From: JBIOHP01 sp044449065
Lineage (GTDB): Bacteria; Bacteroidota; Ignavibacteria; UBA10030; SZUA-254
Direction: 5' to 3'
Assembly: GCA_044449065.1 (NCBI GenBank)
Contig: JBIOHP010000027.1
Span: 1-49,987, forward strand
DNA: 49,987 nucleotides
Positions 27,243 to 37,700 of this stretch are shown here, piece by piece. The stretch's first letter is position 1. Every line of letters begins with the position of its first letter. Made by a program: the position numbers and the translations under genes. The notes beneath the pieces are model-generated. The model had not been told where the DNA came from, searched no databases, and worked only from the letters and a program-made list of their open reading frames with translations.

Positions 27243-27404
27243 GTTTTAATCCGATGATGAACGATGCTTGCGTTATATTCTTATACGGTAAATTTATGTA
27301 TTTGCTGCACTTATGCACGTTATCTTCATTCCGCCAAAAACCAAACGAACGGGGTAAAACGCATCCTTAAGGGTCATTTTTTGGATTTAAAGAGGGCAAT
27401 AACC

Positions 27405-27434
27405 TTGACAGTAATTTTAAAAAAAAGTATATTT
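27405..27434 (+). promoter_or_regulatory. Promoter of type IX paralogue 1
   Basis: TTGACA (27405-27410), a 17-base spacer with an A-run, then TATATTT (27428-27434). It is 70 bases before the ATG at 27504. The same arrangement and nearly the same spacer precede paralogue 2 (31012-31040). Confidence 0.65.
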
Positions 27435-27503
27435 CCTCAGAGGATTTTCAATCTAACGTTAACTCTTAACATCGGGATTTTCGATGATCCCAAGGAGAGA
27501 GAT

Positions 27504-30500
27504 ATGCACAAGACAATGCGAAGTATATCGATTGCCCAATTAGTTATCATTTCATCCGTACTCCTGCACGCACAGAAGAGATATGTAGTTAATTCAAACG
27601 GAGACAGTTATCTCATCAAAAACGGTGAGAGCGCGCGGTATGTAATAGAACAACAAACTCATAAGAAAATATTGCCAAACAATGCGCTCGCGGGCTGCTC
27701 ACCCTTTTTCACCACCGGTAATCTTCCCTGGGAACATACGCACATCCCGTACACATCGTGGATTCACGCTCATAAAGATATCAGCGCGAGCTGGTTTGAA
27801 ACACCGGTATCGGGAAGAATCGATTCCGTCTACGTCCAGATGGGACCCGAATCCGCAGAAGCGTATCCCGGCAAGCTCACCATGCGGATTCATCATTCAA
27901 ATCTCTATACCGGTCACGCGCCGGGCTGGGCGCCGTACAATACTCCTCCGCGGTTATGCTGGGGATATTTCAATAGCGCCGGCGACGCCGATCAGGGTCT
28001 GGCTGCATTTCGGGAAGACGCCACCGATACAACATGGCACTCGACCTATAACAGAAACAACTGGGGAGCGAATCCCTATGATCATTTTGGCGAGCTTGTC
28101 GATACGACGCTCCCAACGTTGCCTCCCGCGGCGGAAGAAATATGGAACCCCGGTTCGGGGATGGATATTGCGATCCGTCCCGATTCGATAACCGGCGCCG
28201 ATCTCACCTGGTGGTCGGGCAATCCCGTGCTGCCCGCCGGGTATCCCCTCTTCATTTCGTTTACGGTTTTAGCCAATCATCCTGATTCAATGGGAACAAA
28301 TCCGCCATTCACCGATCCGACGCGTCTATCCTTCCTGGGAAATGATGATGGAGTGAATGGAGGTATAGAACGCGAGGGGAATCCTGACCCGGTGGTGCGC
28401 CGGAATTTCCATAACTGGAAATTTTATGAACATGGGCTCTACTGCGGACCCGGATGGCTTGCCACCGGCAATGCTCATCTCTTTACCTGGTATGTGATGT
28501 CCCGGTCCGGCAATCCTCCTCCAAACTTTATATCCGTTGACGCGTTGGGCAACACCACGCTGCAAACGGGCGCAAGGCGGCTCCATGCCGACGTCGAAGA
28601 TTGCGACTATGATAATCCCTCTCAAGCAGGCGTCGATCATGTGAACGTAATTTATAGCATCGATAACGGTTCCGGTGTTACCGTGCCGATGATCCATGAT
28701 GGGGGAACCGCCTACCACGCTGATTTGCCCGCTGTATCGTGCCCGAGTATCGTACGGTATCACCTCGAAGCTACCGATCTCAACGGGAACACCTCTGCAT
28801 CCCCGACTTTAACGTATAAGACGCTCTGTTTCCGGACAAATCTTTTTGCCGCGGACACGGGAGCGGCGCGTTCGTACACCGGCGCGTTATACTCCGATCC
28901 GGGCAGGAATGTTATCGATACATCGCAATGGTTTTCTCCGAAGAACGCGGGAGCGTGCGAGTCGCCGAAAGACGACGGCACGGCTGGTCCGTTTCCGCTG
29001 GGGAATTTTATCTTTTGCGATGACACGATGCACTATGCATGGATAGGGGTAAACGGCGGATTGGCGCTCTCCAAAACTGCCGCAGATACTATTCACGTAA
29101 ACGCGAACGGCTGTTTCAATCTCTTCGATCTTCCTGCCCCGACTCGCCGCGCTTTGCCGGATACGTCATTCCTGGATGGCGTGCCGAGGAATTTCATCGG
29201 AGCGCTTTGGGCAAATTTAATTGCGGGGGATAGTCTGAATAAATGGGGTACTGTGTACTGGAAAAACGAACCCGCACAATTTATCGTAGAGTGGGATTCA
29301 TTAGCGGATTTCAAATCGTCGGGTCCTGTTCCGGATGAAGCGATCTTCCGTTGCATTTTGCACAAGGATGACCGCACGATTGAATTTCAATATGACGCTA
29401 TCGGCGTTAACGGCATTGATTCAACATGCGTCGTCGGCATCCAATCGGATTCCACAAATATTCATGAAGCTCCCGGATTCATCCTTCTGAACAGAACCGG
29501 TTCCCCTGTGGTAACACGGCCGCGCGATAACTGGGCGATACGGATTTACCAGACCATTCCCATTCGGGTGGACGCCTCCGGATGGAACCTGTTATCAGTG
29601 CCTGTAATACCTCCGCCAACCGGCAGCTATGCTAAATCGTATCTGTTCCCATCAGCCACATCAGATGCATTTTATTTCAGCGGCGGGTACAAATCCACAG
29701 CGTTACTCACAAATGGTATAGGATATTGGATAAAGGATGTGGGTTCAGGCATCATCCGAGTTCCAGGAATACCGGACACATGCGTGGATATTGTTTTAGG
29801 CAACAAATGGAACCTGGTTGGTTCAATCAGTTCACCTGTTGCAACACTTGGATTGTCAGCGCATCCTCCGGGGACAGGTTCTATAAGGACAGCATTTTAT
29901 GGATACAGCGGGGGTTATGCACCGAGCGATTTCATCATGCCCGGACATGCATACTGGGTAAAGACCGACGGGGCTTGCACCCTGACGCTCTGTCCCCCTC
30001 CTTCTTCCACGAAGCCAGTTGCAGTTCGTGACGATTTAACAAAGATGAACACCATCACCCTGCACGGCGGCAACGGATTGGCGAAGCTGTATCTTGGCGA
30101 GGAATCGTTTGTAAAATCGGCGAGTTTCTATGAGCTGCCTCCTCCGCCGCCCGCCGGAATATTTGACGCAAGATTTGCATCGGGGCAGCAGGTTGAAACC
30201 TATCCGGCAACAATCGATAAAGGGAAGAATTATCTGTATGCCATTACTATACAAAGTTCTACCTATCCCGTGACGGTTGAGTGGAACATCGTCAAACAGC
30301 CGGAGGGACGCCAATTGATTTTGACCGACGAGATCAACGGGACTATCCTGGGGAACAATGTACTGGATGGAACGGGAAGTATTAGAATCACAAATACTTC
30401 TGTAAAAACATTGGTCATAAAATTGGGAGAGGGGGTTCTGCTGCCGAAGGAATTCGCCTTGAGCCGCAACTATCCGAATCCGTTCAATCCCGTAACGAAC

Positions 30501-30725
30501 CTGAGCGTCGCCATCCCCAAAACCGCCGATGTGAATGTATCGGTGTACGATATTTTGGGAAGAAATATTGCAACGCTTATGAGCGGCAGCCAGAGCGCGG
30601 GATACCACACAATTCAGTGGGATGGGAAGAACTCCCACGGGCTGGACGTCCCATCCGGCGCGTATTTTATCCGCATGATGAGCGGGAGTTATCAAAAAGC
30701 GCAGAAGGTGTTGTTGATGAAGTAA
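27504..30725 (+). CDS. Type IX secreted multidomain surface protein, paralogue 1
   Basis: The product is about 1073 residues. A signal peptide ends at LLHAQ (about 24), then a mature N-terminus KRYVVNSNGDSYLI shared by all copies. Conserved stretches are FHNWKFYEHGLYCGPGW (about 302), FCDDTMHYAWIGVNGGLAL (about 505) and DRTIEFQYDAIG (about 624). Two GWNLLSVP/KWNLVGS-type units each precede a GYW or AYW segment (about 690-830). The type IX sorting domain begins near 982 with NYPNPFNP and ends KVLLMK. ATG at 27504 is chosen for its AAGGAGAG site; upstream in-frame codons include the promoter. No catalytic domain is recognised, so an adhesin or matrix role is inferred. Confidence 0.85.
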   Translation: MHKTMRSISIAQLVIISSVLLHAQKRYVVNSNGDSYLIKNGESARYVIEQQTHKKILPNNALAGCSPFFTTGNLPWEHTHIPYTSWIHAHKDISASWFETPVSGRIDSVYVQMGPESAEAYPGKLTMRIHHSNLYTGHAPGWAPYNTPPRLCWGYFNSAGDADQGLAAFREDATDTTWHSTYNRNNWGANPYDHFGELVDTTLPTLPPAAEEIWNPGSGMDIAIRPDSITGADLTWWSGNPVLPAGYPLFISFTVLANHPDSMGTNPPFTDPTRLSFLGNDDGVNGGIEREGNPDPVVRRNFHNWKFYEHGLYCGPGWLATGNAHLFTWYVMSRSGNPPPNFISVDALGNTTLQTGARRLHADVEDCDYDNPSQAGVDHVNVIYSIDNGSGVTVPMIHDGGTAYHADLPAVSCPSIVRYHLEATDLNGNTSASPTLTYKTLCFRTNLFAADTGAARSYTGALYSDPGRNVIDTSQWFSPKNAGACESPKDDGTAGPFPLGNFIFCDDTMHYAWIGVNGGLALSKTAADTIHVNANGCFNLFDLPAPTRRALPDTSFLDGVPRNFIGALWANLIAGDSLNKWGTVYWKNEPAQFIVEWDSLADFKSSGPVPDEAIFRCILHKDDRTIEFQYDAIGVNGIDSTCVVGIQSDSTNIHEAPGFILLNRTGSPVVTRPRDNWAIRIYQTIPIRVDASGWNLLSVPVIPPPTGSYAKSYLFPSATSDAFYFSGGYKSTALLTNGIGYWIKDVGSGIIRVPGIPDTCVDIVLGNKWNLVGSISSPVATLGLSAHPPGTGSIRTAFYGYSGGYAPSDFIMPGHAYWVKTDGACTLTLCPPPSSTKPVAVRDDLTKMNTITLHGGNGLAKLYLGEESFVKSASFYELPPPPPAGIFDARFASGQQVETYPATIDKGKNYLYAITIQSSTYPVTVEWNIVKQPEGRQLILTDEINGTILGNNVLDGTGSIRITNTSVKTLVIKLGEGVLLPKEFALSRNYPNPFNPVTNLSVAIPKTADVNVSVYDILGRNIATLMSGSQSAGYHTIQWDGKNSHGLDVPSGAYFIRMMSGSYQKAQKVLLMK

Positions 30726-30746
30726 ACGCAATACAAGGAATGAAAA

Positions 30747-30766
30747 GGGCGTTCAATTGAACGCCC
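30747..30766. repeat. 20-base perfect palindrome after paralogue 1
   Basis: GGGCGTTCAATTGAACGCCC is perfectly self-complementary and begins 22 bases after the stop. It is identical to 37997-38016 after paralogue 3, and the following bases (tacgaaaacattgttcgcgtttc) match as well. Confidence 0.8.
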
Positions 30767-30840
30767 CTACGAAAACATTGTTCGCGTTTCCATTTGGCCA
30801 CCCCTTCGTGCGGGCTTGGGGTCGTCCAAAAAGAAAGAAT

Positions 30841-30913
30841 GAGTCATCCCGAACTTGTTTCGGGATCCAAAAAGTCATCGAAATAGATGCTGAACCAAGT
30901 TCAGCATGACTCA
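30841..30913. repeat. REP-like double hairpin, copy B
   Basis: GAGTCATCCCGAACTTGTTT and its CGGGAT partner form one stem, and GCTGAACCAAGTTCAGC forms the other, ending TGACTC. The layout equals 14842-14908 with compensatory changes in the stems, which indicates selection or spread as hairpins. Confidence 0.75.
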
Positions 30914-31011
30914 GCGAAGCAATACAAGTTCTTATTGGACAACCCTAATCCCGCAGGGAAGGGTGGTAGAAGCATAATCGATTTCAATATGTTTGCGAAA
31001 GAATAAACTAC

Positions 31012-31040
31012 TTGACAGTAAATTCTAAAAAAAGTATATT
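31012..31040 (+). promoter_or_regulatory. Promoter of type IX paralogue 2
   Basis: TTGACA (31012-31017), 17-base spacer, TATATT (31035-31040). Spacer and flanks closely match those of paralogue 1. The ATG at 31112 is about 70 bases downstream with ribosome site AAGGAG. Confidence 0.65.
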
Positions 31041-31111
31041 TCTGATACGGATTCACCTACAATATCATAACTCTTAACAACAGGATTCTTAAACATCCTA
31101 AGGAGTACTTT

Positions 31112-34100
31112 ATGAACCGTTTATTTACTATATCATCGATCATTCTGTTAATTGTCATTTCATCCGTCCTCTTGCAGGCGCAGAAAAGGTATGTTGTTAA
31201 TTCGGATGGGGATAGTTATCTCATTAATAAAGGGGAGAGCGCGCGTTCTGTGATAGAAAAACAGACGCACAAGAAAATAATGCCAAACAAAACGCTAACG
31301 GGTTGTGTGGCTTCTCAGCCCTTCGGTATTTTGCCCTGGGAGCACCTGCACCGCCCGCTCACAGCTTTTCTTCACACTCATAAAGATCTCAGCGCCATGT
31401 GGTTTGAAACGCCGGCTTCGGGGAGAATTGATTCCGTCTATATCCAGATGGGACCCGACTCGGCGGCTGAATATCCCGGCAAACTCACCATGCGCATTCA
31501 TCATTCGAATATCTACACCGGTCACGCGCCGGGCTGGGCGCCGTATATGGCTCCACCGAAGTTATGCTGGGGGTATTTCAATAATACCGGCGACGCCGAT
31601 CAGGGTTTAGCGGCATTTAAGGAAGACGCCACCGATCAAAACTGGCATTCAACATATAACAGAAATAACTGGGGTCTTAATCCCGAAGATCATTTTGGCG
31701 AGTTGGTCGATACGACGCTTGCAACGTTTCCTCCCGCGGCGGAAGAAATCTCCTCGGCAGGCGGTGTGGACGTATATATCCATCCCAATGCGATAACCGG
31801 CGTTGATCTTACCTGGGATTCCGGTATCCCGGTGTTACCGGCAGGATATCCGTTATTCATTTCGTTCACTGTTGACGCTGATCATCCCGCGAATATGGGA
31901 ACGAATCCGCCATACACCGATCCAACGCTTATCTCGGTGCTTGGTAATGATGATCGATATACAGGACCTTGTGGGTGTGACCCGGATCCAACGGCGGCGG
32001 CGCGAAGGATTTTCCATAACTGGAAATTTTTTGAACACGGCACGTATTGCGGACCCGGATGGGTGGCGCGTGGAGATGATCAACTCTATATTTGGTATGT
32101 TATGAGCCGGACTGACGATCCTCCGCCAACTATTCAGTCCGTTGATGTTTTGGGACATACTACAATGACAACCGGCTCCAGAGATGTCACCGCGGAATTG
32201 TTGGATTGTAATTTTACTCCTCCTCCGAATAACGCCGCGGGCATTGCGACGGCAGATTTAATTTATAATATAAATAACGGCTCGGATGTCGTTGTCTCGA
32301 TGACCCCTGTTGGAGGAACAACCTACAGGGCGAGCATCCCCAATATTGCTTGCGGCGGCACGACGCGATATCATCTTGAAGTTACAGACGTCAATAGCAA
32401 CATATCGCATAGCCAAGAAGTTACTTACCGCACACTTTGCCTGCGGGAGAACATCTACCTTGCCGATACCGGCGCCGCGCGATCGTTCACCGGCTCTCTG
32501 GCTCATTCCATCGGCAGGCATGCGGTGAGCGATTCATTATTCAACGACCCCGCTGCCACTGTTATCGATACATCCCGGTGGTTCACGTTCAACCGCAATC
32601 CGCAACTCAATAAACGAGACGACGGCACTGCCGGACCATTTTCCATCGGCAACTTTATCTTCTGCGATGATACCATGCATTATGCGTGGGTTGGCGTCAA
32701 TGGCGGTTTTGCTCTTTCCAAAGCAGCCACAGATACCGTGAACGTGAACTCTAACGGTGAATATGCTGACTGGGCTTTGCCATCGTCTGTGCATAAAGCG
32801 CTCCCTGATACCGCCACTTATGGCAGCGTACCGCGTAACTTTATCGGCGTGATGTGGGCGGATTTTATTGCCGGCGATACGTTGAATAAATGGGGTAATG
32901 TGTATTATAGAGACGAACCTTCAAAATTTATCGTAGAGTGGGATTCGTTAGCCGTCTTTAATGCCGGCAATGCAACTCGCGATGCGGCGATTTTCCGTTG
33001 CATCTTGCATAAGGATGACCGCACGATAGAATTTCAATACGACGCCGTCGGCACGAACGGCGCTGATTCAGCATGTGTGGTCGGCATACAATCGGATTCA
33101 ACCAATCCAAATATGCGGCATGGATTTATTCTCCTCAATAATTTCGCTGCCCCAATAGAAACAAAACCCCGGAACAATTGGGCAATACGGTTCTATCCTA
33201 TAAACAGCTTAGCAGTTGCAGCAGGATGGAATATGCTATCAGTTACGACAATACCCCCGCCAACGGGAAATTATTCGAAATCCTATTTGTTCCCATCGGC
33301 AACTTCGGATGCATTTTATTATAACGCGGGTTATAAAACGACGGCATTACTTACGAATGGTCCCGGCTACTGGATGAAATTTGCAGGTGCGGGCTCAGAA
33401 GGCGTTCCCGGCACACCGGACACTTGCGTGGATATTACTTTAGTGCCCGGATGGAATATGATTGGTTCGGGCAGCATGCCTATTGCAACGCTTGGGTTAG
33501 CATGTCATCCTCCGGGATCTGGCTTCATCCGTACTGCATTTTATGGATATAATGGCGGTTATGCTGCCGCGGATTTCCTCGTCCCCGGATATGCATACTG
33601 GATAGCTATCAACGATACATGTACGCTAACGCTATGCTCATCATTTTCTGCGCCAAAACCACTTGCCATCAAGGATGACCTTACGAAAATGAATACTCTC
33701 ACCCTGCACGGCACCAACGGCTCAGCGAAGCTGTATCTTGGGGAGGAAACTTATGTAAAATCTGCGGGTTTCTATGAACTCCCCCCGCCGCCGCCCGCCG
33801 GAATTTTTGACGCGAGATTTGCCTCGCAACAACAAGTTGAAACTTATCCCGCCGTAATTGATAAAGGGAAGAATTATCAATATGCCATAACGATACAAAG
33901 CTCAATCTATCCGGTTACAGTTGAATGGAATATCGTCAAGCAGCCGGAAGGTCGCCAGTTGATTTTAACCGACGGTATCAACAGCTCCATCCTGGGTAAT
34001 AATATCTTGGATGGAACGGGGAGCATACGAATCACGAACGCCTCGGTGAAGACACTGATTATAAAATTGGGCGAAGGCGTTCTGCTGCCGAAGGAATTCT

Positions 34101-34369
34101 CTTTGAGCCGCAACTATCCCAATCCCTTTAATCCTGTAACGAACCTGAGCGTCGCCATCCCCAAAACCGCCGATGTGAATGTATCGGTGTACGATATTTT
34201 GGGAAGAAACATTGCAACATTAATGAGCGGCAGCCAGAGCGCGGGATACCACACAATTCAGTGGGATGGGAAGAACTCCCACGGATTGGACGTCCCCTCC
34301 GGCGCGTATTTTATCCGCATGATGAGCGGGAGTTATCAAAAAGCGCAGAAGGTGTTGTTGATGAAGTGA
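31112..34369 (+). CDS. Type IX secreted multidomain surface protein, paralogue 2
   Basis: The 1085-residue product parallels paralogue 1 throughout. It has a signal ending LLQAQ, mature KRYVVNSDGDSYLI, FHNWKFFEHGTYCGPGW, FCDDTMHYAWVGVNGGFAL and the paired GWNMLSV/GWNMIGS units. The C-terminal sorting domain is almost identical to copy 1 at DNA level in the last 200 bases. The central region around 32150-32560 differs from copy 1 but shares the FTPPPNNA-x-GIATA-x-LIYN segment with copy 3, so copies 2 and 3 are closer. It has its own promoter. The likely location is the cell surface, exported by Sec and then the type IX system. Confidence 0.85.
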   Translation: MNRLFTISSIILLIVISSVLLQAQKRYVVNSDGDSYLINKGESARSVIEKQTHKKIMPNKTLTGCVASQPFGILPWEHLHRPLTAFLHTHKDLSAMWFETPASGRIDSVYIQMGPDSAAEYPGKLTMRIHHSNIYTGHAPGWAPYMAPPKLCWGYFNNTGDADQGLAAFKEDATDQNWHSTYNRNNWGLNPEDHFGELVDTTLATFPPAAEEISSAGGVDVYIHPNAITGVDLTWDSGIPVLPAGYPLFISFTVDADHPANMGTNPPYTDPTLISVLGNDDRYTGPCGCDPDPTAAARRIFHNWKFFEHGTYCGPGWVARGDDQLYIWYVMSRTDDPPPTIQSVDVLGHTTMTTGSRDVTAELLDCNFTPPPNNAAGIATADLIYNINNGSDVVVSMTPVGGTTYRASIPNIACGGTTRYHLEVTDVNSNISHSQEVTYRTLCLRENIYLADTGAARSFTGSLAHSIGRHAVSDSLFNDPAATVIDTSRWFTFNRNPQLNKRDDGTAGPFSIGNFIFCDDTMHYAWVGVNGGFALSKAATDTVNVNSNGEYADWALPSSVHKALPDTATYGSVPRNFIGVMWADFIAGDTLNKWGNVYYRDEPSKFIVEWDSLAVFNAGNATRDAAIFRCILHKDDRTIEFQYDAVGTNGADSACVVGIQSDSTNPNMRHGFILLNNFAAPIETKPRNNWAIRFYPINSLAVAAGWNMLSVTTIPPPTGNYSKSYLFPSATSDAFYYNAGYKTTALLTNGPGYWMKFAGAGSEGVPGTPDTCVDITLVPGWNMIGSGSMPIATLGLACHPPGSGFIRTAFYGYNGGYAAADFLVPGYAYWIAINDTCTLTLCSSFSAPKPLAIKDDLTKMNTLTLHGTNGSAKLYLGEETYVKSAGFYELPPPPPAGIFDARFASQQQVETYPAVIDKGKNYQYAITIQSSIYPVTVEWNIVKQPEGRQLILTDGINSSILGNNILDGTGSIRITNASVKTLIIKLGEGVLLPKEFSLSRNYPNPFNPVTNLSVAIPKTADVNVSVYDILGRNIATLMSGSQSAGYHTIQWDGKNSHGLDVPSGAYFIRMMSGSYQKAQKVLLMK

Positions 34370-34749
34370 GCTTGTAGCGCGAGACGAAGTCTCGTGTAAT
34401 CATAGTTCAAACAACGTATTTATTTGCCATGGATACAATTTTCTGAAATAGTAAATCTGAAGTGCGAATTACAAAATTTGCATTGATGTAAGGAGATCGC
34501 CCGCCTGAATGACAAAGTCGGGCAGGCGACGTTCCGCTGCTGCGGAACTCGCGATGACGACACCTCCAGTTTGTCTGATAAGACTGGGAACGAGTGAAGG
34601 TGAGATTGTTCGCAATTGATTTTGACCACCCCTTCCCGTCTGATGACGGGATTTCCCCTCCTCGATCGAGGAGGGGAGACGCGGAGCGAGGGGAGGTTGG
34701 AACATTAAAGTATGTCAACCTGATCCTTAATAAGTTTAAGGAGTAACTT
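34370..34749 (+). other. Intergenic repeat-rich region before paralogue 3
   Basis: No gene is supported. A GCGAGAC/GTCTCGT hairpin follows the stop of paralogue 2. Bases 34481-34645 match 40233-40386 downstream. C-rich and G-rich arms around 34630-34690 form further hairpins. No TTGACA-17-TATATT promoter like those of copies 1 and 2 was found. Confidence 0.6.
34481..34645 (+). repeat. Duplicated intergenic segment, copy 1
   Basis: A clearly recognisable, diverged copy lies at 40233-40386. Shared landmarks in order are gatgtaaggagatcgcccgcc, gtcgggcaggcgac, ctccagtttgtc, gcgagattgtt-like text and tttgaccacc. Both copies follow the end of a type IX paralogue. Confidence 0.7.
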
Positions 34750-37700
34750 ATGAACCGTTTATATACATTCTCATCGATCATCCTGCTATTCGTCATTTCA
34801 TCCGTTCTCCTAAACGCACAGAAGAGATATGTTGTTAATTCGGATGGGGAGAATTATCAGATTAAAAAGGGCGAGAGCGCTCGATCTATAATAGAACGGT
34901 ATACGCACAAGAAAATATCTCCCAATAATGCGTTGACAGGATGCGTGCCTGAGGGTTCATTTGGTAATTTACCCTGGCTGCATACACATTTTCCTAACAT
35001 GTCGTTTATTCACACGCATAAAGATGTCAGCGCCATCTGGTTTGAAACGCCGGTGCCGGGCAGGATCGAATCCGTCTATGTCTGGATGGGACCGGACTCT
35101 GGGGCGGCATATCCCGGCAAGCTCACCATGCGTATTCATCATTCAAATCTCTCTACCAGTCACGCGCCGGGTTGGACGCCGTATATTGCCCCTCCCCGGT
35201 TATGCTGGGGGTATTTCAATAATACCGGCGACGCCGATCAGGGTTTGGCTGCATTCCTGGAAGACGCCTCCGATCCGACATGGCACTCGACCTATAACAG
35301 AAATAACTGGGGCACGAATCCCATTGACCATTATGGAGAGCTTGTCGATACGACGCTTTCAACATTTCCACCCGGGGCGGAAGAAATATTTAACCCCGGA
35401 GGAGTGGAGGTGGAAATTCATCCAAATTCGATAACAGGCGTCGATATTAGCTGGGATCCTCAACTTCCAGCCCTACCGGCAGGGTATCCGCTGTTCATTT
35501 CGTTCACCGTTCCTGGTATTCATCCCGCGGATATGGGAACGAATCCGCCATACACCGATCCCACGCGTGTTTTTTTCATGGATAACGATGATGGTGAAAA
35601 TGGTCAGAACGGTTATTGGAGGGGGAATGCTGACCGGGTAGTGCGACGGAATTTCCATAACTGGAAATTTTATGAACATGCTCTTTTTTGTGGACCCGGA
35701 TGGCTTGCACGCGGCGATGCGCATCTCTTTATCTGGTACGTGCTGGGGGAGACCGGCGATGCGCCGCCCACAATTCAATCTATGGACATGCTCGGAGCAA
35801 CTACGATGACAGCCGGCAGCAGATTTGTGTATGCCGATTTGGTTGATTGCAATTTTAGTCCCCCGCCGAATAATGCGGTGGGTATTGCGACTGCAACTTT
35901 GATTTATAATAGTAATGGCGGTTCGGATGTTTGGGTACCGATGACCCTTGTTGGTGGAACCACATACAGAGCGAGCATCCCCAACATCCCTTGCGAGGGG
36001 ATAACGTATTATCATCTTGAAGTTACGGACATCAATGGCCTCATGACCAAAAGCCCCGAAGTCACCTATCGCACTCTCTGCCTGCGCGAGAATATCTTTG
36101 TTGCCGATACCGGCGTCGCGCGGTCGTTCACCGGCTCGCTGGCGCAATTCACCGGCAGTGTCATCGATACATCGCAGTGGTTCACGCCCGCTTATAATCC
36201 GCAATCCAATAAACAAGACGACGGAACTGCAGGACCATTTTCCATCGGCAGTTTTATGTTCTGCGACGATACCATGCATTACGCGTGGATAGGCGTCAAC
36301 GGCGGTTTAGCTCTTTCAAAAACAGCCACGGATACCATAAACGTAAACTCCAACGGTTTATATTATAACTGGGATTTACCGTACGCTATTAATAAACCCG
36401 GCGATCCCACTACGTATGCCGGCGTACCGAGAAACTTTATCGGCGTTCTGTGGGCAAATTTCACCGCCGGCGATTCTTCAGGTAAAACCGGTAATGTATA
36501 CTGGAAAAACGAACCGGACCGATTCATTGTGGAATGGGATTCCCTCGGGATTTCCAGCCCCGATTCTTCGTCTGTGGTCGCAGATAATGCAATCTTCCGC
36601 GTACTATTAAACAAAAGCGACCGCACAATAGAATACCAGTACGATAATGTTGGAACGCACGGCATGGATTCAAATTGCGTGGTCGGGATACAATCGGATT
36701 CAACAAATCCAAATATGCGGCATGGATTTATTCTCCTCAATAATTTCGCCTCCCCCGTAGAGACGAAACCCCGGAATAACTGGGCAATACGGTTCTATCC
36801 TATAAACAGCCTGGCAGTTGAAGCAGGATGGAATATGTTATCGGTTGCATCGATACCTCCTCCATCCGGCAATTATGCCAGATCATATTTATTTAAATTG
36901 GCAACCTCGGACGCCTATTATTATGATGGAGGTTATAAAACCACGGCGCTACTCACGAATGGTCCCGGATACTGGATAAAGTATCAGTATGCGGATAATG
37001 AAGGCGTTCCCGGCACACCGGACTCATGCGTGGATATTTCTCTATCGGACAAATGGAACATGATCGGTTCAATCAGCGTGCCTGTCTCAACGCTCGGATT
37101 AGCAGCGCATGCTCCGGGAACCGGTTCGATTAAAACCGTATTTTATGGATACAGCGGGGGTTATGCACCGAGCGATTTTATCCTGCCCGGACGCGCATAC
37201 TGGGTAAAGACCGATGGCGCGTGTACTCTTACCCTTTGCTCATCTATTTCGGTTCCGAAACAACCGGCAACCGAGGATGATCTCGCAAAAATGAACACGA
37301 TCATTTTGCACGGCGGCAACGGCTCAGCGAAGCTGTATCTTGGCGAGGAAACTTATGTAAAATCTGCGGGTTTTTATGAGCTGCCCCCGCCTCCTCCTGC
37401 CGGAATCTTTGACGCAAGATTTGCGTCGCAGCAGCAGGTTGAAACTTACCCGGCAGTAATTGATAAAGGGAAGAATTATCAATATGCCATTATGATACAG
37501 AGTTCCACGTATCCTGTAACGGTTGAATGGAATATCGTCAAGCAACCGGAGGGACGACAATTGATCTTAACCGACGGAACTAACGGGACTATTCTCGGAA
37601 ACAATATCTTGGATGGAACCGGGAGCGTACGGATCACGAATACATCGGTAAAAACATTGGTCATAAAATTGGGCGAGGGCGTTCTGTTGCCGAAGGAATT

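Larger units (their letters stand above)
30726..31111 (+). other. Intergenic region with palindromes and promoter
   Basis: No gene is supported. It holds a 20-base palindrome, a C-rich tract (ccaccccttcg) related to those at 34624 and 38048, a REP-like double hairpin and the promoter of paralogue 2. Confidence 0.6.

Noticed and set aside
27264..27503. Upstream extension of type IX paralogue 1 by 80 codons
   Set aside because: The promoter and ribosome site fall inside it and the signal peptide begins after 27504, as in the other copies.
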